From Heloderma charlesbogerti (lineage: Eukaryota; Chordata; Lepidosauria; Squamata; Helodermatidae), in NCBI GenBank assembly GCA_026122225.1, contig JANEZZ010001861.1, positions 245,837 to 309,836 on the forward strand: 64,000 nt of DNA. Direction: 5' to 3'. The stretch's first letter is position 1. Each line of letters begins with the position of its first letter. Positions 10,361 to 20,666 of the stretch are shown piece after piece. A program made the position numbers and the translations under genes. The notes under the pieces were generated by a model. It saw only the letters and a list, made by a program, of their open reading frames with translations, was not told where the DNA came from and ran no database searches.

Positions 10361-10682
10361 GAAATGTTAGGACCATTTGTGTTTTCCCATGCAAGTCAAT
10401 GGGAAAATGCCAAAACTGTGTGATGCAGATATCCGAATCTCACTTCTGATCCGAGTTGGATCCGAAGGGGTCTGAGTTGGTCTGAGGTGGATCAGGGTTG
10501 CTTCAGATGATCTGAAGCAGCATCCGAAGCGGATTGGGGGGGGGGGGGTCCGTGCACAGCCCTAATAATAAGAATCATGCTTCTAAATCACAACTTTATC
10601 CTGCCTTATCCAGAATCCTGTTTCTAAATCAAAGCCAGCTAGGAAGGCAACATGACCAAGGAGTCATTTTCAGAACTGCATT

Positions 10683-10740
10683 TAGTGCTGCTTTTAGTAC
10701 TCTGTTTTGCTGCTGGTTTTAATCTGGTTTTATGATGTTC
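10683..10740 (+). repeat. L2-like LINE 3' end, first part (split by CR1)
   Basis: It is rich in TTTTAATCTGGTTTTATGAT, continues after the CR1 insertion at 11,183, and so is the 5' piece of an interrupted LINE tail. Confidence 0.6.
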
Positions 10741-11182
10741 ATAGAATCATAGAATGGTAGGGATGGAAGGGGCTTATAAGACCCTCGAGTCCAACCCCCT
10801 GCTCAGTGCAGGAATCCAAGCCAGAGCATCCCTGACAGGTGGCTGTCCAGCCACACCTTGAATGACTCCAGCGTGGGAGAGCCCACCGCCTCCCTAGGGA
10901 ATGGGCTCCACTGTCATATTGCTCTAACAGTCAGGACATTTTTCCCGATGTCCAGCTGGAATCTGGCTTCCTGTCACTTGAGCCCATTATTCTGCACTCT
11001 GGGATGATGGAGAAGAGATCCTGGCCTTCCTCTCTGTGACAACCTTTCAAGGACTTGAAGAGTGCTATCATATCTCCCCTCAGTCCTCTGTTCTCAAGTC
11101 TAAACATGCCCAGTTCTTTCAGGCTCTCCTCAAAGGGCTTTGTTTCCAGTCCCCTGATCATCTTCGTTGCCCTCCGCTGGGC
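10741..11182 (-). repeat. CR1 LINE 3' region, about 440 bp
   Basis: On the minus strand it runs from CCAGCGGAGGGCAACGAAGA through the last part of the CR1 frame (GCTGGACAGCCACCTGTCAG) to the ATTCTATGATTCTATG tail. It is inserted into an L2-like tail whose pieces flank it. Confidence 0.93.
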
Positions 11183-11334
11183 CTTTTGGTTGCTGTTGCT
11201 TGGATCTTGCTTTTTATTCTGTGCTGGTTTTGTTATTGTTTTAATGTTAGGAATGCATGTGTTTAATGTTCTCACCCAGAGAACTTCGGTTATTGGGTGA
11301 TCTAAAAGCACAGTAAATAAATAAAACAAAATAC
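11183..11334 (+). repeat. L2-like LINE 3' end, second part
   Basis: It contains TTTTGTTATTGTTTTAATG, ACTTCGGTTATTGGGTGATC and an AATAAATAA tail. Confidence 0.6.
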
Positions 11335-11337
11335 ATG

Positions 11338-11583
11338 AGAAAGCCAGTGTGGTGTAGTGGTGAGAGTGTTGGGCTGGGACTCGGGAGACCTGGGTTCAAG
11401 TCCCCACTCAGCCATGAAGCTCACTGGGTGACTCTGGACTAGTCACTGATCATGCCCAACCTACCTCACAGAGCTGTTGTGAAGATAAAATAGGGAAGAG
11501 GAGGTTCATGTAAGCCTCTTTGGGTTCTTTGCAAGAGGAAAAATGGGTGGGACATAAATGTAATAATAAATACATAAAAATAA
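11338..11583 (+). mobile_element. tRNA-derived SINE
   Basis: It starts AGCCAGTGTGGTGTAGTGGT. The A box is TAGTGGTGAGAGTG and the B box GGTTCAAGTCC. The body contains CTCACTGGGTGACTCTGGAC, and the 3' end AAGCCTCTTTGGGTTC then an A/T-rich tail. A full-length sister copy is at 5443-5697. Confidence 0.9.
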
Positions 11584-11914
11584 AGGAGCCCTCCCCTGCT
11601 TTTCATTCCTAGAAAATGGCACAGCCATTGCAAATTAAGTTTGGGAGTGTGGCCGGCATGGGTGGAATGTGCCCCCCTTGGCCACTTTGGCAGCTCCCAC
11701 CTCCCCCATTCCCACTGCCACCACAGCAAAAATGGCTGCTGTGGTACCAGCAGCAACAGAAAAAGCCATTATTTTGTTTTAAAGCAAGGTGTGTGGGGAA
11801 ACTACTTTCCTTTTGGGGAAGCAGAATCACATTCCTGGAAGCCTCCCAGGAGCACAATTTTGCTTCCCAAGAAGGCACACCCTGTCTGCACCTTGTTTTA
11901 AAGGGGAATTGTGG
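11584..11914. other. Unassigned, weakly palindromic sequence
   Basis: The stretch has GC-rich CACCACAGCAAAAATGGCTG and similar segments reminiscent of fold-back element interiors, but I could not define ends. Confidence 0.3.
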
Positions 11915-12352
11915 GGTTCAGAGGACGGCAACAGAGATGATCAGGAGGGGACTGGAAACAAAGCCCTATGAGGAGAGATGGAAAGAACTGGGCATGTTTA
12001 GCCTTGAGAAGAGAAGACTGAGGGGAGGTATGATGGCGCTCTTCAAGTCCTTGAAAAGTTGTCACAGAGAGGAAGGCCAGGATCTCTTCTCGATCATCCC
12101 AGAGTGCCGGACATGGAAGAATGGGCTCAAGTGACAGAAGCCAGATTCCGGCTGAACATCAGGAGGAACTTCCTGACTGTTAGAGCAATACGACAACGGA
12201 ACCCATTCCCTGGGGAGGTGGTGGGCTCTCCCACACTGGAGGCATTCAAGGTGAGGCTGGACAGCCATCTGTCAGGGGTGCTCTGACTTGGATTCCTGCA
12301 CTGAGCAGGGGCCTTGTAGGCCCCTTCCAACCCTACTATTCTATGATCCTAT
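11915..12352 (+). repeat. CR1 LINE 3' region
   Basis: About 440 bp matching the CR1 copies at 25,698 and 49,850: GGGCATGTTTAGCCTTGAGA, then GGAGGTGGTGGGCTCTCCCA, then CCCCTTCCAACCCTACTATT with the octamer tail. The frame is broken. Confidence 0.93.
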
Positions 12353-13032
12353 GTGGTTTTTTGCTGCCACCCATTTTCGAAATTGGCAGTGTGGTGGCAG
12401 CAATTTTTGGCAGGGGCACAGAGGGGTGTGAGGAGGGGAAGAGGCCCCCAAAGCCACGGGTGTTGCTCACCCCTGGACTGCAGCCTGAAGTGGCTCATTT
12501 GGGGACTGTGGAGGAAGGTTTACAAAGTCCTGTGAACTCATATTTCACATGGCATAGTGACCAAAAACTATAGTGTGACTTATTAGAAATGGATGATTAT
12601 TCTATCAAACTCAGGCAGAGCAACCCTGCTAGGGATGTCGTGAGCGTCCAGTTGGGGCTTGAAGCCCGGTGAGAAGCTGCCAGTCCGGCCCCCCATATGC
12701 CAGTTCACAGACCTCAGCTCTTGCCCAACTCACAGCGCGCTGAGTCGGGTGAGAGCTCGGGCGCCCACTCCCACAGCAAGGAGAGGGGAAGAAGGCAGCG
12801 CCTCTCCTCCTTCCCCCATCCTTGCTACAGAGGCAATGGCGCAGGACAGGCTAGTCATCTTCCGTAGGTTTTCCTGGACTTACGGAAAATGACCAGCTTG
12901 TCCCTAGCTGCTGCTGCTGTAGCAGGTGGGGATGGAAGGAAGAAGGAGGCATCTATCCTCTTCTCCCCCTGCCACCTGCTGGAGGCCAGGGTGAGAGGCT
13001 GAGGGTGGCTGCACCAAGGCTTTGATTTATCA

Positions 13033-13082
13033 TATATCCTGAGGCTGTCCAGCCTTGTCTTGAATGCCTCCAGTGTGGGAGG
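13033..13082 (-). repeat. CR1 fragment (minus)
   Basis: CTGTCCAGCCTTGTCTTGAA is the complement of the CR1 3' coding end. It abuts a plus-oriented CR1 copy. Confidence 0.8.
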
Positions 13083-13319
13083 CTCAAGTTGCAGGAAGCC
13101 AGATTCCAGCTGACCATCAGGAGAAACACCTGACTGTTAGAGCAATACGACAATGGAACCAATTACCTGGGGAGGCGGGGGGCTCTCCCACACTGGAGGT
13201 GTTCAAGACGAGGCTGGACAGCCACCTGTCAGGGATGCTCTGACTTGGACTCCTGCACTGAGCAGGGGGTTGGACTCGATGGTCTTGTAGGCCCCTTCCA
13301 ACCCTACTATTCCATGAAT
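13083..13319 (+). repeat. CR1 LINE 3' fragment
   Basis: The segment runs from GGAAGCCAGATTCCAGCTGA to CCTTCCAACCCTACTATTCC. Confidence 0.9.
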
Positions 13320-13330
13320 CTTGGATTCTA

Positions 13331-13499
13331 CCTAGGGAGGTGGTGGGCTCTCCCACACTGGACGCATTCAAGATGAGGATGGACAGCCATCTGTAGGGGA
13401 TGCTCTGGCTTGGATTCCTGCATTGAGCAGGGGGTTGGACTCGATGGCCTTGTAGACCCCTTCCAACCCTACTATCCTATGATGATTCTATGATTCTGT
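13331..13499 (+). repeat. CR1 LINE 3' fragment
   Basis: A second plus-strand copy directly downstream of the first, starting near GGGAGGTGGTGGGCTCTCCC and ending in GATTCTATGATTCTGTG. It may be a separate insertion or a local duplication of the preceding fragment. Confidence 0.9.
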
Positions 13500-13665
13500 G
13501 ACAGCTGGTGCATGGAAGAGGGGCAGCTGCCCAGCTCACAGGCAGGCAGGCAGGGTGAGCAGGGAAGCTCGGCGAGCAGGCCCAGGCTGCACAAGCTGCA
13601 AGGGGGCAGTTCGTCAAGCTCCCCGATCCTGGACGCAGATGGGCTCATCCATCCCTAAACCCTAC

Positions 13666-14143
13666 GCAGCAATTAACTGGGTGGGTGGGGAATTAGTGAT
13701 GGGCAGACTTACCCTGAGTGAATTCGTTATTTATCCGGAAAGTAACAAATTCACGTTTGTGAGGTTGGATGAGAGTCCACCTTTAATACGATCTCTTGTG
13801 CCATGTATATGAGTTCCTTGCGCGTGCACAATATCAAGGTGCATCGTGGGTGATGTATTTTGGAATTGCATCATTCGGCATGACATCAGGCGTCTCCACC
13901 TTATGTGGTCCCTTTTGTTTTTATGTGGTCCCCTTTTTGCCTGCGTGATGCTGTGATGTGATGTTTACTCACTGTCATCAATCAGCGGTATGAAGACGGA
14001 CCCAAAGAGGTCTCTGCCTCCTTAGATCCAGATCTGCAGTGGTAGCAGTGACCATGAAGAGGGAAGCAGCTAAAGAGACTGCTTCAAGTAAGTTTTTTGG
14101 GCTGTAGGTGCCAGGATGACTGACCATTTAAGGGGGAATCTGT
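13666..14143. other. Mostly unassigned; possible element end at 13,693
   Basis: TAGTGATGGGCAGACTTACC at about 13,693 resembles the left end of the group with TAGGGATGGGCAAACTC (see 51,078), but no matching right end was found. The rest is unassigned. Confidence 0.3.
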
Positions 14144-14151
14144 GTACTGCT

Positions 14152-14800
14152 TAGGGATGTTGGAGAAATCTGCAACAGATTAAAATGACTGCAGATTAGT
14201 ATGGATCTGACCTGAGGATTATGCAGTGGACTGGCAGTGGAACCCCCCCATGCCCTCCTCACGTGCTGTTTGCTGGACCCCCACCACTTACCCTCACCTG
14301 ATCTATTTACACTTGTAATCATGCTTAAAAGGCTGCTTTATGGCCACCATTTACGTAAAACGTCTTTTACATAAAACAACAAGCCAGCATTTTTACACAA
14401 AATGGCAGCTAGCTGAGGAGTGGGGTGGCCATGTGCCACTCACGGGCAACTGTGGACTGCCTGCCAGCTTGACCAGGGAGCCAAACATGGAGGCCAGAAG
14501 GCTGAGTGTGTGCGGGGGCGGGGGAGTCTCCTGTGACACCCCTATTTCCAAGTCTTACAGATTCTGTGGACTGATTTTTTTTTTTAACTTTGGGGGGTGT
14601 TTTACGCAACTTCACACTTGCACTAATGCGCATTTGCCCTAATGCACCCTTGTGCAAATGTGCACAGGTGGAGGTGGAACAAAATTCTCCTACTTCCCTA
14701 AAAAAAACCATTCCATCAATGAGCAGATAATGGCATGAAAGATGTCTGCCAGTCTGTGAAACACAGATGGAATGGATGGAGCAAAATCTGTACATCCCTA
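14152..14800. mobile_element. hAT-like fold-back element, group B-like, weak TSD
   Basis: It starts TAGGGATGTTGGAGAAATCT and ends CTGTACATCCCTA. Flanks GTACTGCT and TTGCTACT match at five of eight positions, so the duplication is eroded or wrong. The interior has complementary segments around ATTTACGTAAAACG and TTTTACATAAAAC. It is non-coding. Confidence 0.6.
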
Positions 14801-14972
14801 TTGCTACTTTATTGTGCATACTCTGAAGCATGGAATCAATGCCGAACTTAATTCATAATACATTGATCCAGTAACGCTTCAACGGTGAGCGTTACGAATG
14901 GACGCGTTTTGACCAGTGAGCCGATGAACTATGAAATTTGACAGCATTGCTAGTCTGGAAACCCCCACACAT

Positions 14973-16017
14973 TAGGGATGTCAGAGAAATCTGCTGTGGA
15001 TTCAAACGAGGCTGGATTTGAGCCCACTTACCTCCGCTCCAGGAGGACTGGAGGCGGAACAGCACTCGGCTGCTTCTTCCAGCCAGAGCAGTTCGCCTCC
15101 TCCCTGTCCCTGCCGATTGCCTTAAAAGAAAAAAAGTCTTTTTTTTTAAAAAAAAGAATGGCGATGGGGGGGGGGATGTGCCCATAGACTTATACACAAA
15201 TAGAGTCATGAATCTTGTCTATACGTCTATGTGTCCATAGGCTTATATGCAAGATTCCCTGCTCTATTTTGCGTATAAGTCTGTGGTGCTGGAGAAGACT
15301 CTTACGTGTCCCCTGGACTGCAAGGAGGTCAAATCAGTCCATCCTAAAGGAAATCAACCCTGAGTGCTCATTGGAAGGACAGATACTGAAGCTGAAGCTC
15401 CAATGTTGGCCACCTAATGCGAAGAGAAAACTCTCTGGAAAAGACCCTGATGCTGGGAAAGACTGAAGGCAAAAGGAGAAGGGGACGGCAGAGGATGAGA
15501 TGGCTAGACAGCATCACCGATGCAATGAATATGGACTTGAGCACGCTCCGGGAGAGAGCGCAGGACAGGAAGGCCCGGCGTGCTATGGTCCATGGGGTCA
15601 CGAAGAGTCGGACACGACTGAACGACTGAACAACTAAGGGCACATGCGATCAGCAGGATGTGCCCATAGCCTTATACACAAAATAGAGCGGTGAATCTTG
15701 CATATCAGCCTATGGACACATAGAGTTATACACAAGATTCATGACTCTATTTGCATATAAGTCTATGGGCACATCCTCCCGATCACCAATTTTTGTTAAA
15801 AAGACATTTTTTTAAAAAAAGGCAATCAGCAGGGACAGGGAGGAGGCGAACGGGTCTGGCTGGCAGGAGGGAACGTAAGTGCTCCCAAGCCAGTCCCCCC
15901 CCCCAGAATCCGAGCGGAGCAGAGCCACTCTGGAGGATTCTGGGGGGGAGGAATGGATCGCCTCCCCCCCAACGGATTCCCCAACGGAACAGACGGTGGG
16001 GAATCCATACACCCCTA
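14973..16017. mobile_element. hAT-like fold-back element, group B, 7/8 TSD, BovB inserted
   Basis: The ends are TAGGGATGTCAGAGAAATCT and CATACACCCCTA. The flanks are CCACACAT (14965-14972) and CCACAGAT (16018-16025). The arms include complementary segments such as GGAGGCGAACGGGTCTGGCT (right) against the 15,080-15,105 left arm, and repeated GCCCATAGACTTATA-type motifs in both orientations. A BovB 3' end sits near the centre (15,288-15,638). The sister element is 52,294-53,300. Confidence 0.82.
15288..15638 (+). pseudogene. BovB (RTE) LINE 3' end with end-of-ORF remnant
   Basis: The plus-strand frame 15,417-15,629 translates to a stretch with GKTEGKRRRGRQRMRWLDSI and then VHGVTKSRTRLND, the C-terminal end of the RTE/BovB polyprotein downstream of reverse transcriptase. 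The DNA ends GGACACGACTGAACGACTGA ACAACTAA, the characteristic BovB 3' terminus. The last 70 codons are open but the element is 5'-truncated: no reverse transcriptase or endonuclease domain is present, so it is dead. BovB is abundant in squamates and its 3' end is shared by their SINEs (established knowledge), which supports the assignment of the organism. The copy is inserted in a group B fold-back element, so it is younger than that element. Confidence 0.92.
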
Positions 16018-16025
16018 CCACAGAT

Positions 16026-16322
16026 CAGGATGCCTCCTGTTCATTCCAGTATGGGTGGCAAAGCCAACCCCCTTCATAACCTCTCCTGAGCTTGAGGGAA
16101 GGTGCACACAAAACAGAACTACATCAAGGAGAACTATGCATACATTAGAAAACTGCGCAGAAAAATTGTGTACGTTTGGGAAGATGTGTACCAAAACCCA
16201 TGAATTTCCAGGCAGACTTAACAACAGCTTGCAAACGGATGTGGAAACTGAATGGAAATAAGTTAATCCTGAAAATCTGATAACATCTGTGAGAATGAGT
16301 TTGTCCCAGCCGTCCATCCCTA
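16026..16322. repeat. Fragment of a short fold-back-type repeat
   Basis: It has A-rich segments resembling 6355-6540 and 36,290-36,470 (AGATGTGTACCAAAACCCAT) and an apparent right terminus CCGTCCATCCCTA at about 16,322. The left end is not found. Confidence 0.4.
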
Positions 16323-16387
16323 CCTGGCAAAGGCTCAGCCTTGGTTGTGTCAGCAAGGCTCCTTTGGCATTCTCCCACTATCGATGG

Positions 16388-16546
16388 CTTTTAGGTAATT
16401 GATGACACTCCGAGTGGCTTAATTATGCTGTCAGTTCCATCTGTCACTTTACTGATATGAGGAACGATGGCAGACCATTAGGAGCTAATCTTTGCTGTAA
16501 AATGGATTGTTTTACACCATTAAATAGCAAGAGCGTAAACAGGTTT
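16388..16546. other. Unique sequence, candidate conserved non-coding element
   Basis: It is non-repetitive and AT-biased without low complexity (for example GGAGCTAATCTTTGCTGTAA), lying between repeats. This is only a textual impression. No conservation could be tested. Confidence 0.2.
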
Positions 16547-16689
16547 GTCTCCCAGGTACCACTTCGCTAACTGCACTGGCAACAATTGAAAGGTTGGTCT
16601 TGCCATCTGTCCTTGTTGGCTTGAAAGTTCGCAGCAGCAGGGAGAAAGATAGAAAGGGCAAAACAAAGTAGCCAAAGAACCCAACCCCC

Positions 16690-17036
16690 TTTTACAAGAC
16701 GAATGGCTACCAGGAAGAGGGCCTTTTCTGCTGTGGCACCCTGGCTGTGGAATGAGCTCCCTGGAGAGGTTCACCTGGCACCTACCTTGTACTCCTTTTG
16801 GTGCCAAATGAAAACCTTTTTTTTAATTTCCCCAGCATTTTAGCACTCTATTAGTTTTAGCTCTGCTGTTTTAAATCTGTATTTTAAACCTCTGCATTGA
16901 TGCTAGGTTCTAGTCTGGTTGTACTTTTATACTGTAGCTTTAAGCCTTCAGATTTTATATTGTTTTATGCTGTGCTTTGTGGTTTTAAATTTGGTGAACA
17001 GCCCAGATAACTCTGGCTAGTGGGTGGTATAGAAAT
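16690..17036 (+). repeat. L2-like LINE 3' end (second subfamily)
   Basis: GGAAGAGGGCCTTTTCTGCT and TGGCACCCTGGCTGTGGAAT encode the end of an L2-type frame (AFSA.APWLWNELP), followed by a T-rich 3' UTR and CCCAGATAACTCTGGC near the terminus. Similar in layout to 19,772-20,070 and 43,548-43,866. Confidence 0.8.
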
Positions 17037-17038
17037 AA

Positions 17039-17070
<32 letters not shown>

Positions 17071-17071
17071 A
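17037..17071. repeat. (GGCA)n microsatellite
   Basis: Eight GGCA units directly at the end of the LINE tail at 17,036, probably seeded by it. Confidence 0.95.
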
Positions 17072-17221
17072 GACTCCCTGCCCCCCCCCGTCTTTTAATG
17101 GTTTTCTGGATGGTTGAGTGGAATTTTCAAGGAATGTGGAGGATATGCCGACATCTTAAAATGCAGCCACTTACAAAAGGAAGGAGCATCAGAAAACTGA
17201 TGCTCCATGTAAAACTCCAGT

Positions 17222-17302
17222 GCTGGCATCTGGTTGGACACTGTGGGAACAGAATGATGGACTTCTTGTGATTCAGCAGGGCTCTTCCAATGTTCTTAAC
17301 CA
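17222..17302 (+). repeat. CR1-like LINE 3' fragment
   Basis: GGCATCTGGTTGGACACTGT, then ATTCAGCAGGGCTCTTCCAA, matches the lineage at 21,960-22,062. Confidence 0.75.
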
Positions 17303-17834
17303 CCCAGCCTGGCTCCGCATTGGAGCAGTGGGGGAAGATGAGCGGATGCTGGTTAGGGGTTGAACAGGTCTCCCCATGGGCTCAGCACTGGGGAAGGAAG
17401 GTGAGGGCACAACAGGGATGAAGCTGGGTGTGTTATTAAACACTGCCCTGAAAGCCTTTTCATATCTTACTTATGAAAAGCATCAAGCATTTAAAAAAAA
17501 AAATCAATGCAGGCATAACTATCCACAATGCAAAATAGTGGGAAGGAGTCTGGAGCTAATTTTAGAAATCATTCTAGTGATGCCAACATTCAGAAGGAGT
17601 GGGACACAGGGTGGAGCAAACCCATGGAAGAATAAAGACACCCACCTCAGGGGAAACGCACCTGACATCTGAGGCTTTTGTTTTGCACAAACATTTGGGA
17701 AGAGAGTTTCACTCTTGGCAATGTTACCTAAGTGTTTTTGTGGGACGATAACGTGTAGCTTCTTACTTATGCAACCGCAGAACTCTTGAGCTGACCATGT
17801 CTTTTTAATGACTTATAACAATGTGCACTGGTAT
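17303..17834. other. Unassigned intergenic sequence
   Basis: No gene or repeat family identified. Confidence 0.35.
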
Positions 17835-17842
17835 TTAACAGA

Positions 17843-18295
17843 TAGGGACAGAGGAGAATTTCTCCCCGAAACTTCGGGGGGCCGAGCGCCAATGTGTTCG
17901 GCCCCCCGAACAAGTTTCGGGGAGAAATTCTCCGCCCCCCCCGCCCCCCACACCCCCCTGGGATGGGACTTACCTTTGCCGAATGTCCCTCCCAGCGGCG
18001 GGTCCGGCCGGCGGTTCGGCGGGTGTTCATGCGGGGCGGGAGCAGCAGCCGGTCTTTTGACCGGCTGCCGCCGCCGCCATTCCAATAAAAGAAAAAGAAA
18101 AACGCCCCCGTGATAGGCTACGTGACAATTAACGTAGCCTATCAAGGCTAGATTTGCAAAATCAGCCGTGATAGGCTACGTAAATTGACACGTAGCCTAT
18201 CACGGGTGACTTAAAAAAAAAAAAAGCGCATACAGGTAATGGCGGCCACCGCGAACAAGCTTCGACGACAGGTAAGTGACTTTCGTCCACCCCTA
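17843..18295. mobile_element. hAT-like fold-back element, group A (reverse), exact 8-bp TSD
   Basis: It starts TAGGGACAGAGGAGAATTTC and ends GTGACTTTCGTCCACCCCTA. TTAACAGA is duplicated exactly (17,835-17,842; 18,296-18,303). Relative to 1928-2782 it is in reverse orientation and about half as long, because most of the nested palindrome is missing. It carries two of the TAGGCTACGT-type hairpins (about 18,110-18,145 and 18,164-18,203). Confidence 0.88.
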
Positions 18296-18363
18296 TTAAC
18301 AGATGTTTCACATTTTAAAGGATGTTTTAATAGAGTGCTGTGACTTCTAAAGAGCCTGTTCTC

Positions 18364-19184
18364 TAGGGATGTACGAAAGTCACTTACCTTTTCATGGAAT
18401 CTTTCACGGTGGAGGGGGGAGGTGCTCCCTCCCCCTGGAATCCTTGACGGGGGGGAGGCGATCCGCTCCTCCCCCCCGGAATCCTCAATGGTCGGTTCCA
18501 CTCTGTGGCCAGGCCGTGGAGCAGCCAGCCAGGGCTGTCCGCAGCCAGATTTCTAGCCACGGACGGCCTGGTGCGGATGCAGATGGCGGCCGCCGTAGCG
18601 GCTGCCATTTGCATCCAGCCAGACAGCCATGATAGGCTACGTAAGAATTTATGTAGCCTATCACGGCTAACCTCAAAAAAAAAAAATGCAGCATATGCAA
18701 ATGGCTATGTAAATATTTATGTAGGCTGGAACGACGAAAAATAAAGGAACGCAAATAGCGTCCACTGCGCTATTTGTGTTCGCCTTTTCCCCCCGCCGTT
18801 TTATCTTACATAAATATTTACTTAAGATAAATTGGCGAAAAATAGGGAACACAAATGGCGGCCACCGTAGCCACTGCCATTTGCGTACACTGTGTGTTTT
18901 TTTTTAAAGTTAGCCATGCTAGGCTACGTAAATTCTTACGTAGCCTATCATGGTCCAAGGATGGCAATGGTGGCAGCAGAAGCCCTGCTGTGGCCGGCCA
19001 GGAGACCAGCCACTGGAGCCTCCACTGCCGGAGCTGCCACCGCTGCCACATCTGCCGCATCCGCCCCAGGTAAGTGCCGTCCCGGGGGGATTCTGCAGGA
19101 GGGCAGGGGGGTGGGAGGCCATTCCGCCACAGATTCCAGCCGTTCCGCCACTGGAATCCATGGCGGAATTCTCCGCCATCCCTA
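18364..19184. mobile_element. hAT-like fold-back element, group A
   Basis: It starts TAGGGATGTACGAAAGTCAC and ends CGCCATCCCTA. Flanks TGTTCTC and GTTCTGTC agree apart from one indel. The interior has successive hairpins: TGATAGGCTACGTAA at about 18,628-18,663, TATCTTACATAAATATTTAC at about 18,800-18,830, and TAGGCTACGTAAATTCTTAC at about 18,919-18,950. It also has inverted AAATGGCGGC-containing segments. Confidence 0.8.
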
Positions 19185-19771
19185 GTTCTGTCCAACTTTA
19201 TTCTAACTCCGAGGTACTATGTTGATGTGTGTGTGCGTGCGTGTGTGTGTGTGTGAGAAAGAGTATGTTAGGATGTGTTTCCTTTAAAACACTTCCTTGG
19301 TTTCTTTACTTTCTTTTCTTTTTCTTTTATCATCCAGTGCACATATCCTTTAACAAAGTTTCAGATCAAAGAAAATAGAGAATACAGGCCGACATTATCA
19401 GTAAATTAAAATTTATCATTCCAGAGTACTACAAAAGCACTCCATTTTCCAGTAACCCCCTCTTCAGACCATTTGTTCTTCCCTAGCTCTTATATAATAA
19501 GTTATTATCTACTCAGTATAAGACTAGATTCCAGTAATTAATTTAACACAATTAAAAAAAGACATAATCCACACTTTGAGAACCACATCTCCATCATCTA
19601 ACATGTTCTAAACCATAATAACTTCCTTGTTTTTAAGATTTAATTCTAAGTCATCTTGGGGACCCTATTTGTACTGAAATATGACTCATACATTCATAAA
19701 TAAATAAAGTAATTTATATAAGTGACATTTTGTATATCTCTCTCCCTCCATGGGTGGCTACAATGGGAGGC
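19185..19771. other. AT-rich unassigned sequence with a GT tract
   Basis: A GT/GC-GT tract lies at about 19,226-19,255. The remainder is AT-rich and unassigned. Confidence 0.35.
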
Positions 19772-20070
19772 TACACAAGAGCCTTCAGTGTGGTGCCCCC
19801 CCCCCCCGTGGAATTCCCTGCCTTTAGAGGTCAGGCAGGCGCCAACATTGTGTTCTTTCCGGTGCCTCCTGAAGATGTTGTTCTTTCAAGAGGCCTTCCT
19901 TGCATGACCAGCCATGGGTTGTTGAATTCCACTTTGTTGGGATTTGTCTTTTTAAAAATGTTTTAACTTTTTAAACTCTTTTAACCATTGTTTTATTCTT
20001 ATGTTGTTCACCGCTCCAAAATCTTCTGATGAGGAGTGGTATATAAATATTGTAAATAAATAAATAATAC
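19772..20070 (+). repeat. L2-like LINE 3' end (second subfamily)
   Basis: GTGGAATTCCCTGCCTTTAG and CAAGAGGCCTTCCTTGCATG encode the end of the frame. The terminus is GAGGAGTGGTATATAAATAT with an AAATAAATAA tail. It is close to 43,548-43,866. Confidence 0.85.
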
Positions 20071-20092
20071 AATGGTCAATATATTTTGAGGT

Positions 20093-20250
20093 CATAGAAT
20101 CACAGAAGAGTAGGGTTGGAAGGGGCCTACAAGGCCATTGAGTCCAACCCCCTGCTCAATGCAGGAATCCAAGTCAGAGCATCCCTGACAGGTGGCTGTC
20201 CAGCCTTATCATGGATGCCTCCAGCGTGGGAGAGCCCACCACCGCCCCAG
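20093..20250 (-). repeat. CR1 LINE 3' fragment
   Basis: CATAGAATCACAGAAGAGTA followed by the complement of the CR1 terminal 150 bp. Confidence 0.92.
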
Positions 20251-20500
20251 GTATAAAATATGGATTAAAACAAACAAACAAACAAACAAAAATGAGATAG
20301 AACATAACATAAAAACCACATCAATTAAAAGCACAATTAAATACAAAACACAGAGCCAGCACCCAGCTAGTGAAACCCTTCAAGGGCAAACCAAGGCAAG
20401 GCAGCACCCTGGATAGCACCCTGTCTGTAGCCCAAGCTGGAGAGTCATATGAGCAGAGAACAAACATCGCTTCAGCAAAGACCACCCCAGGTTAATTCAT
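20251..20500. other. Unassigned, with a short (CAAA)n tract
   Basis: A CAAACAAACAAACAAACAAA tract lies at about 20,268-20,289. The remainder, with CAACACCCAG-like sequence and A-rich segments, may be minus-strand LINE sequence continuing into the next entry. Confidence 0.35.
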
Positions 20501-20658
20501 CAAATTAATTTATTTAAAACATTTCTTGGCCGCCTTTCAGGGCAGAAGCCCTCCCAAGGCAGCTTACAGCAACAGAACACATAAAAACAGTTAAATATTA
20601 AAAGAGATAAAAATATAGAAGCAATAAACACAACAATAAAAGCCAACAATAAAACCAG
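20501..20658 (-). repeat. LINE 3' end (L2/CR1 clade), first half, interrupted
   Basis: Minus-strand terminus: GCTGCCTTGGGAGGGCTTCT and GGCGGCCAAGAAATG, with an A/T tail. It continues after the fold-back element as 21,133-21,500. Confidence 0.6.
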
Positions 20659-20666
20659 CCACAATG

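Larger units (their letters stand above)
7356..10564. mobile_element. Large hAT-like composite element, group E, 7/8 TSD
   Basis: The left end is GAGGGCTGTGCACC and the right end GGTCCGTGCACAGCCCTA. Flanks are ATCATAAG (7348-7355) and ATAATAAG (10565-10572), seven of eight identical. At 3.2 kb it is the longest DNA element here. It contains a CR1 fragment (7831-7880), an L2 end (9165-9357), a near-perfect 113-bp-arm hairpin (9399-9637) and 165-bp tandem units (9871-10360). Its left 390 bp and right 650 bp are homologous to the 1.27-kb element at 29979-31251, so the middle has been expanded by insertions. No transposase frame is visible. Confidence 0.75.
12630..13657. mobile_element. hAT-like element, group F, 7/8 TSD, with CR1 pieces inside
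   Basis: It begins TAGGGATGTCGTGAGCGTCC and ends GGGCTCATCCATCCCTA. The flanks are AACCCTGC (12622-12629) and AACCCTAC (13658-13665). It contains a short inverted repeat at about 12,842-12,902 (GGACAGGCTAGTCATCTTCC against its approximate complement) and three CR1 fragments at 13,033-13,499. The right segment matches, in reverse, the element starting at 25,351. Confidence 0.8.

Noticed and set aside
11338..11420. Possible functional tRNA gene from A and B boxes
   Set aside because: No cloverleaf or anticodon stem. The boxes belong to a SINE with copies elsewhere in the window.
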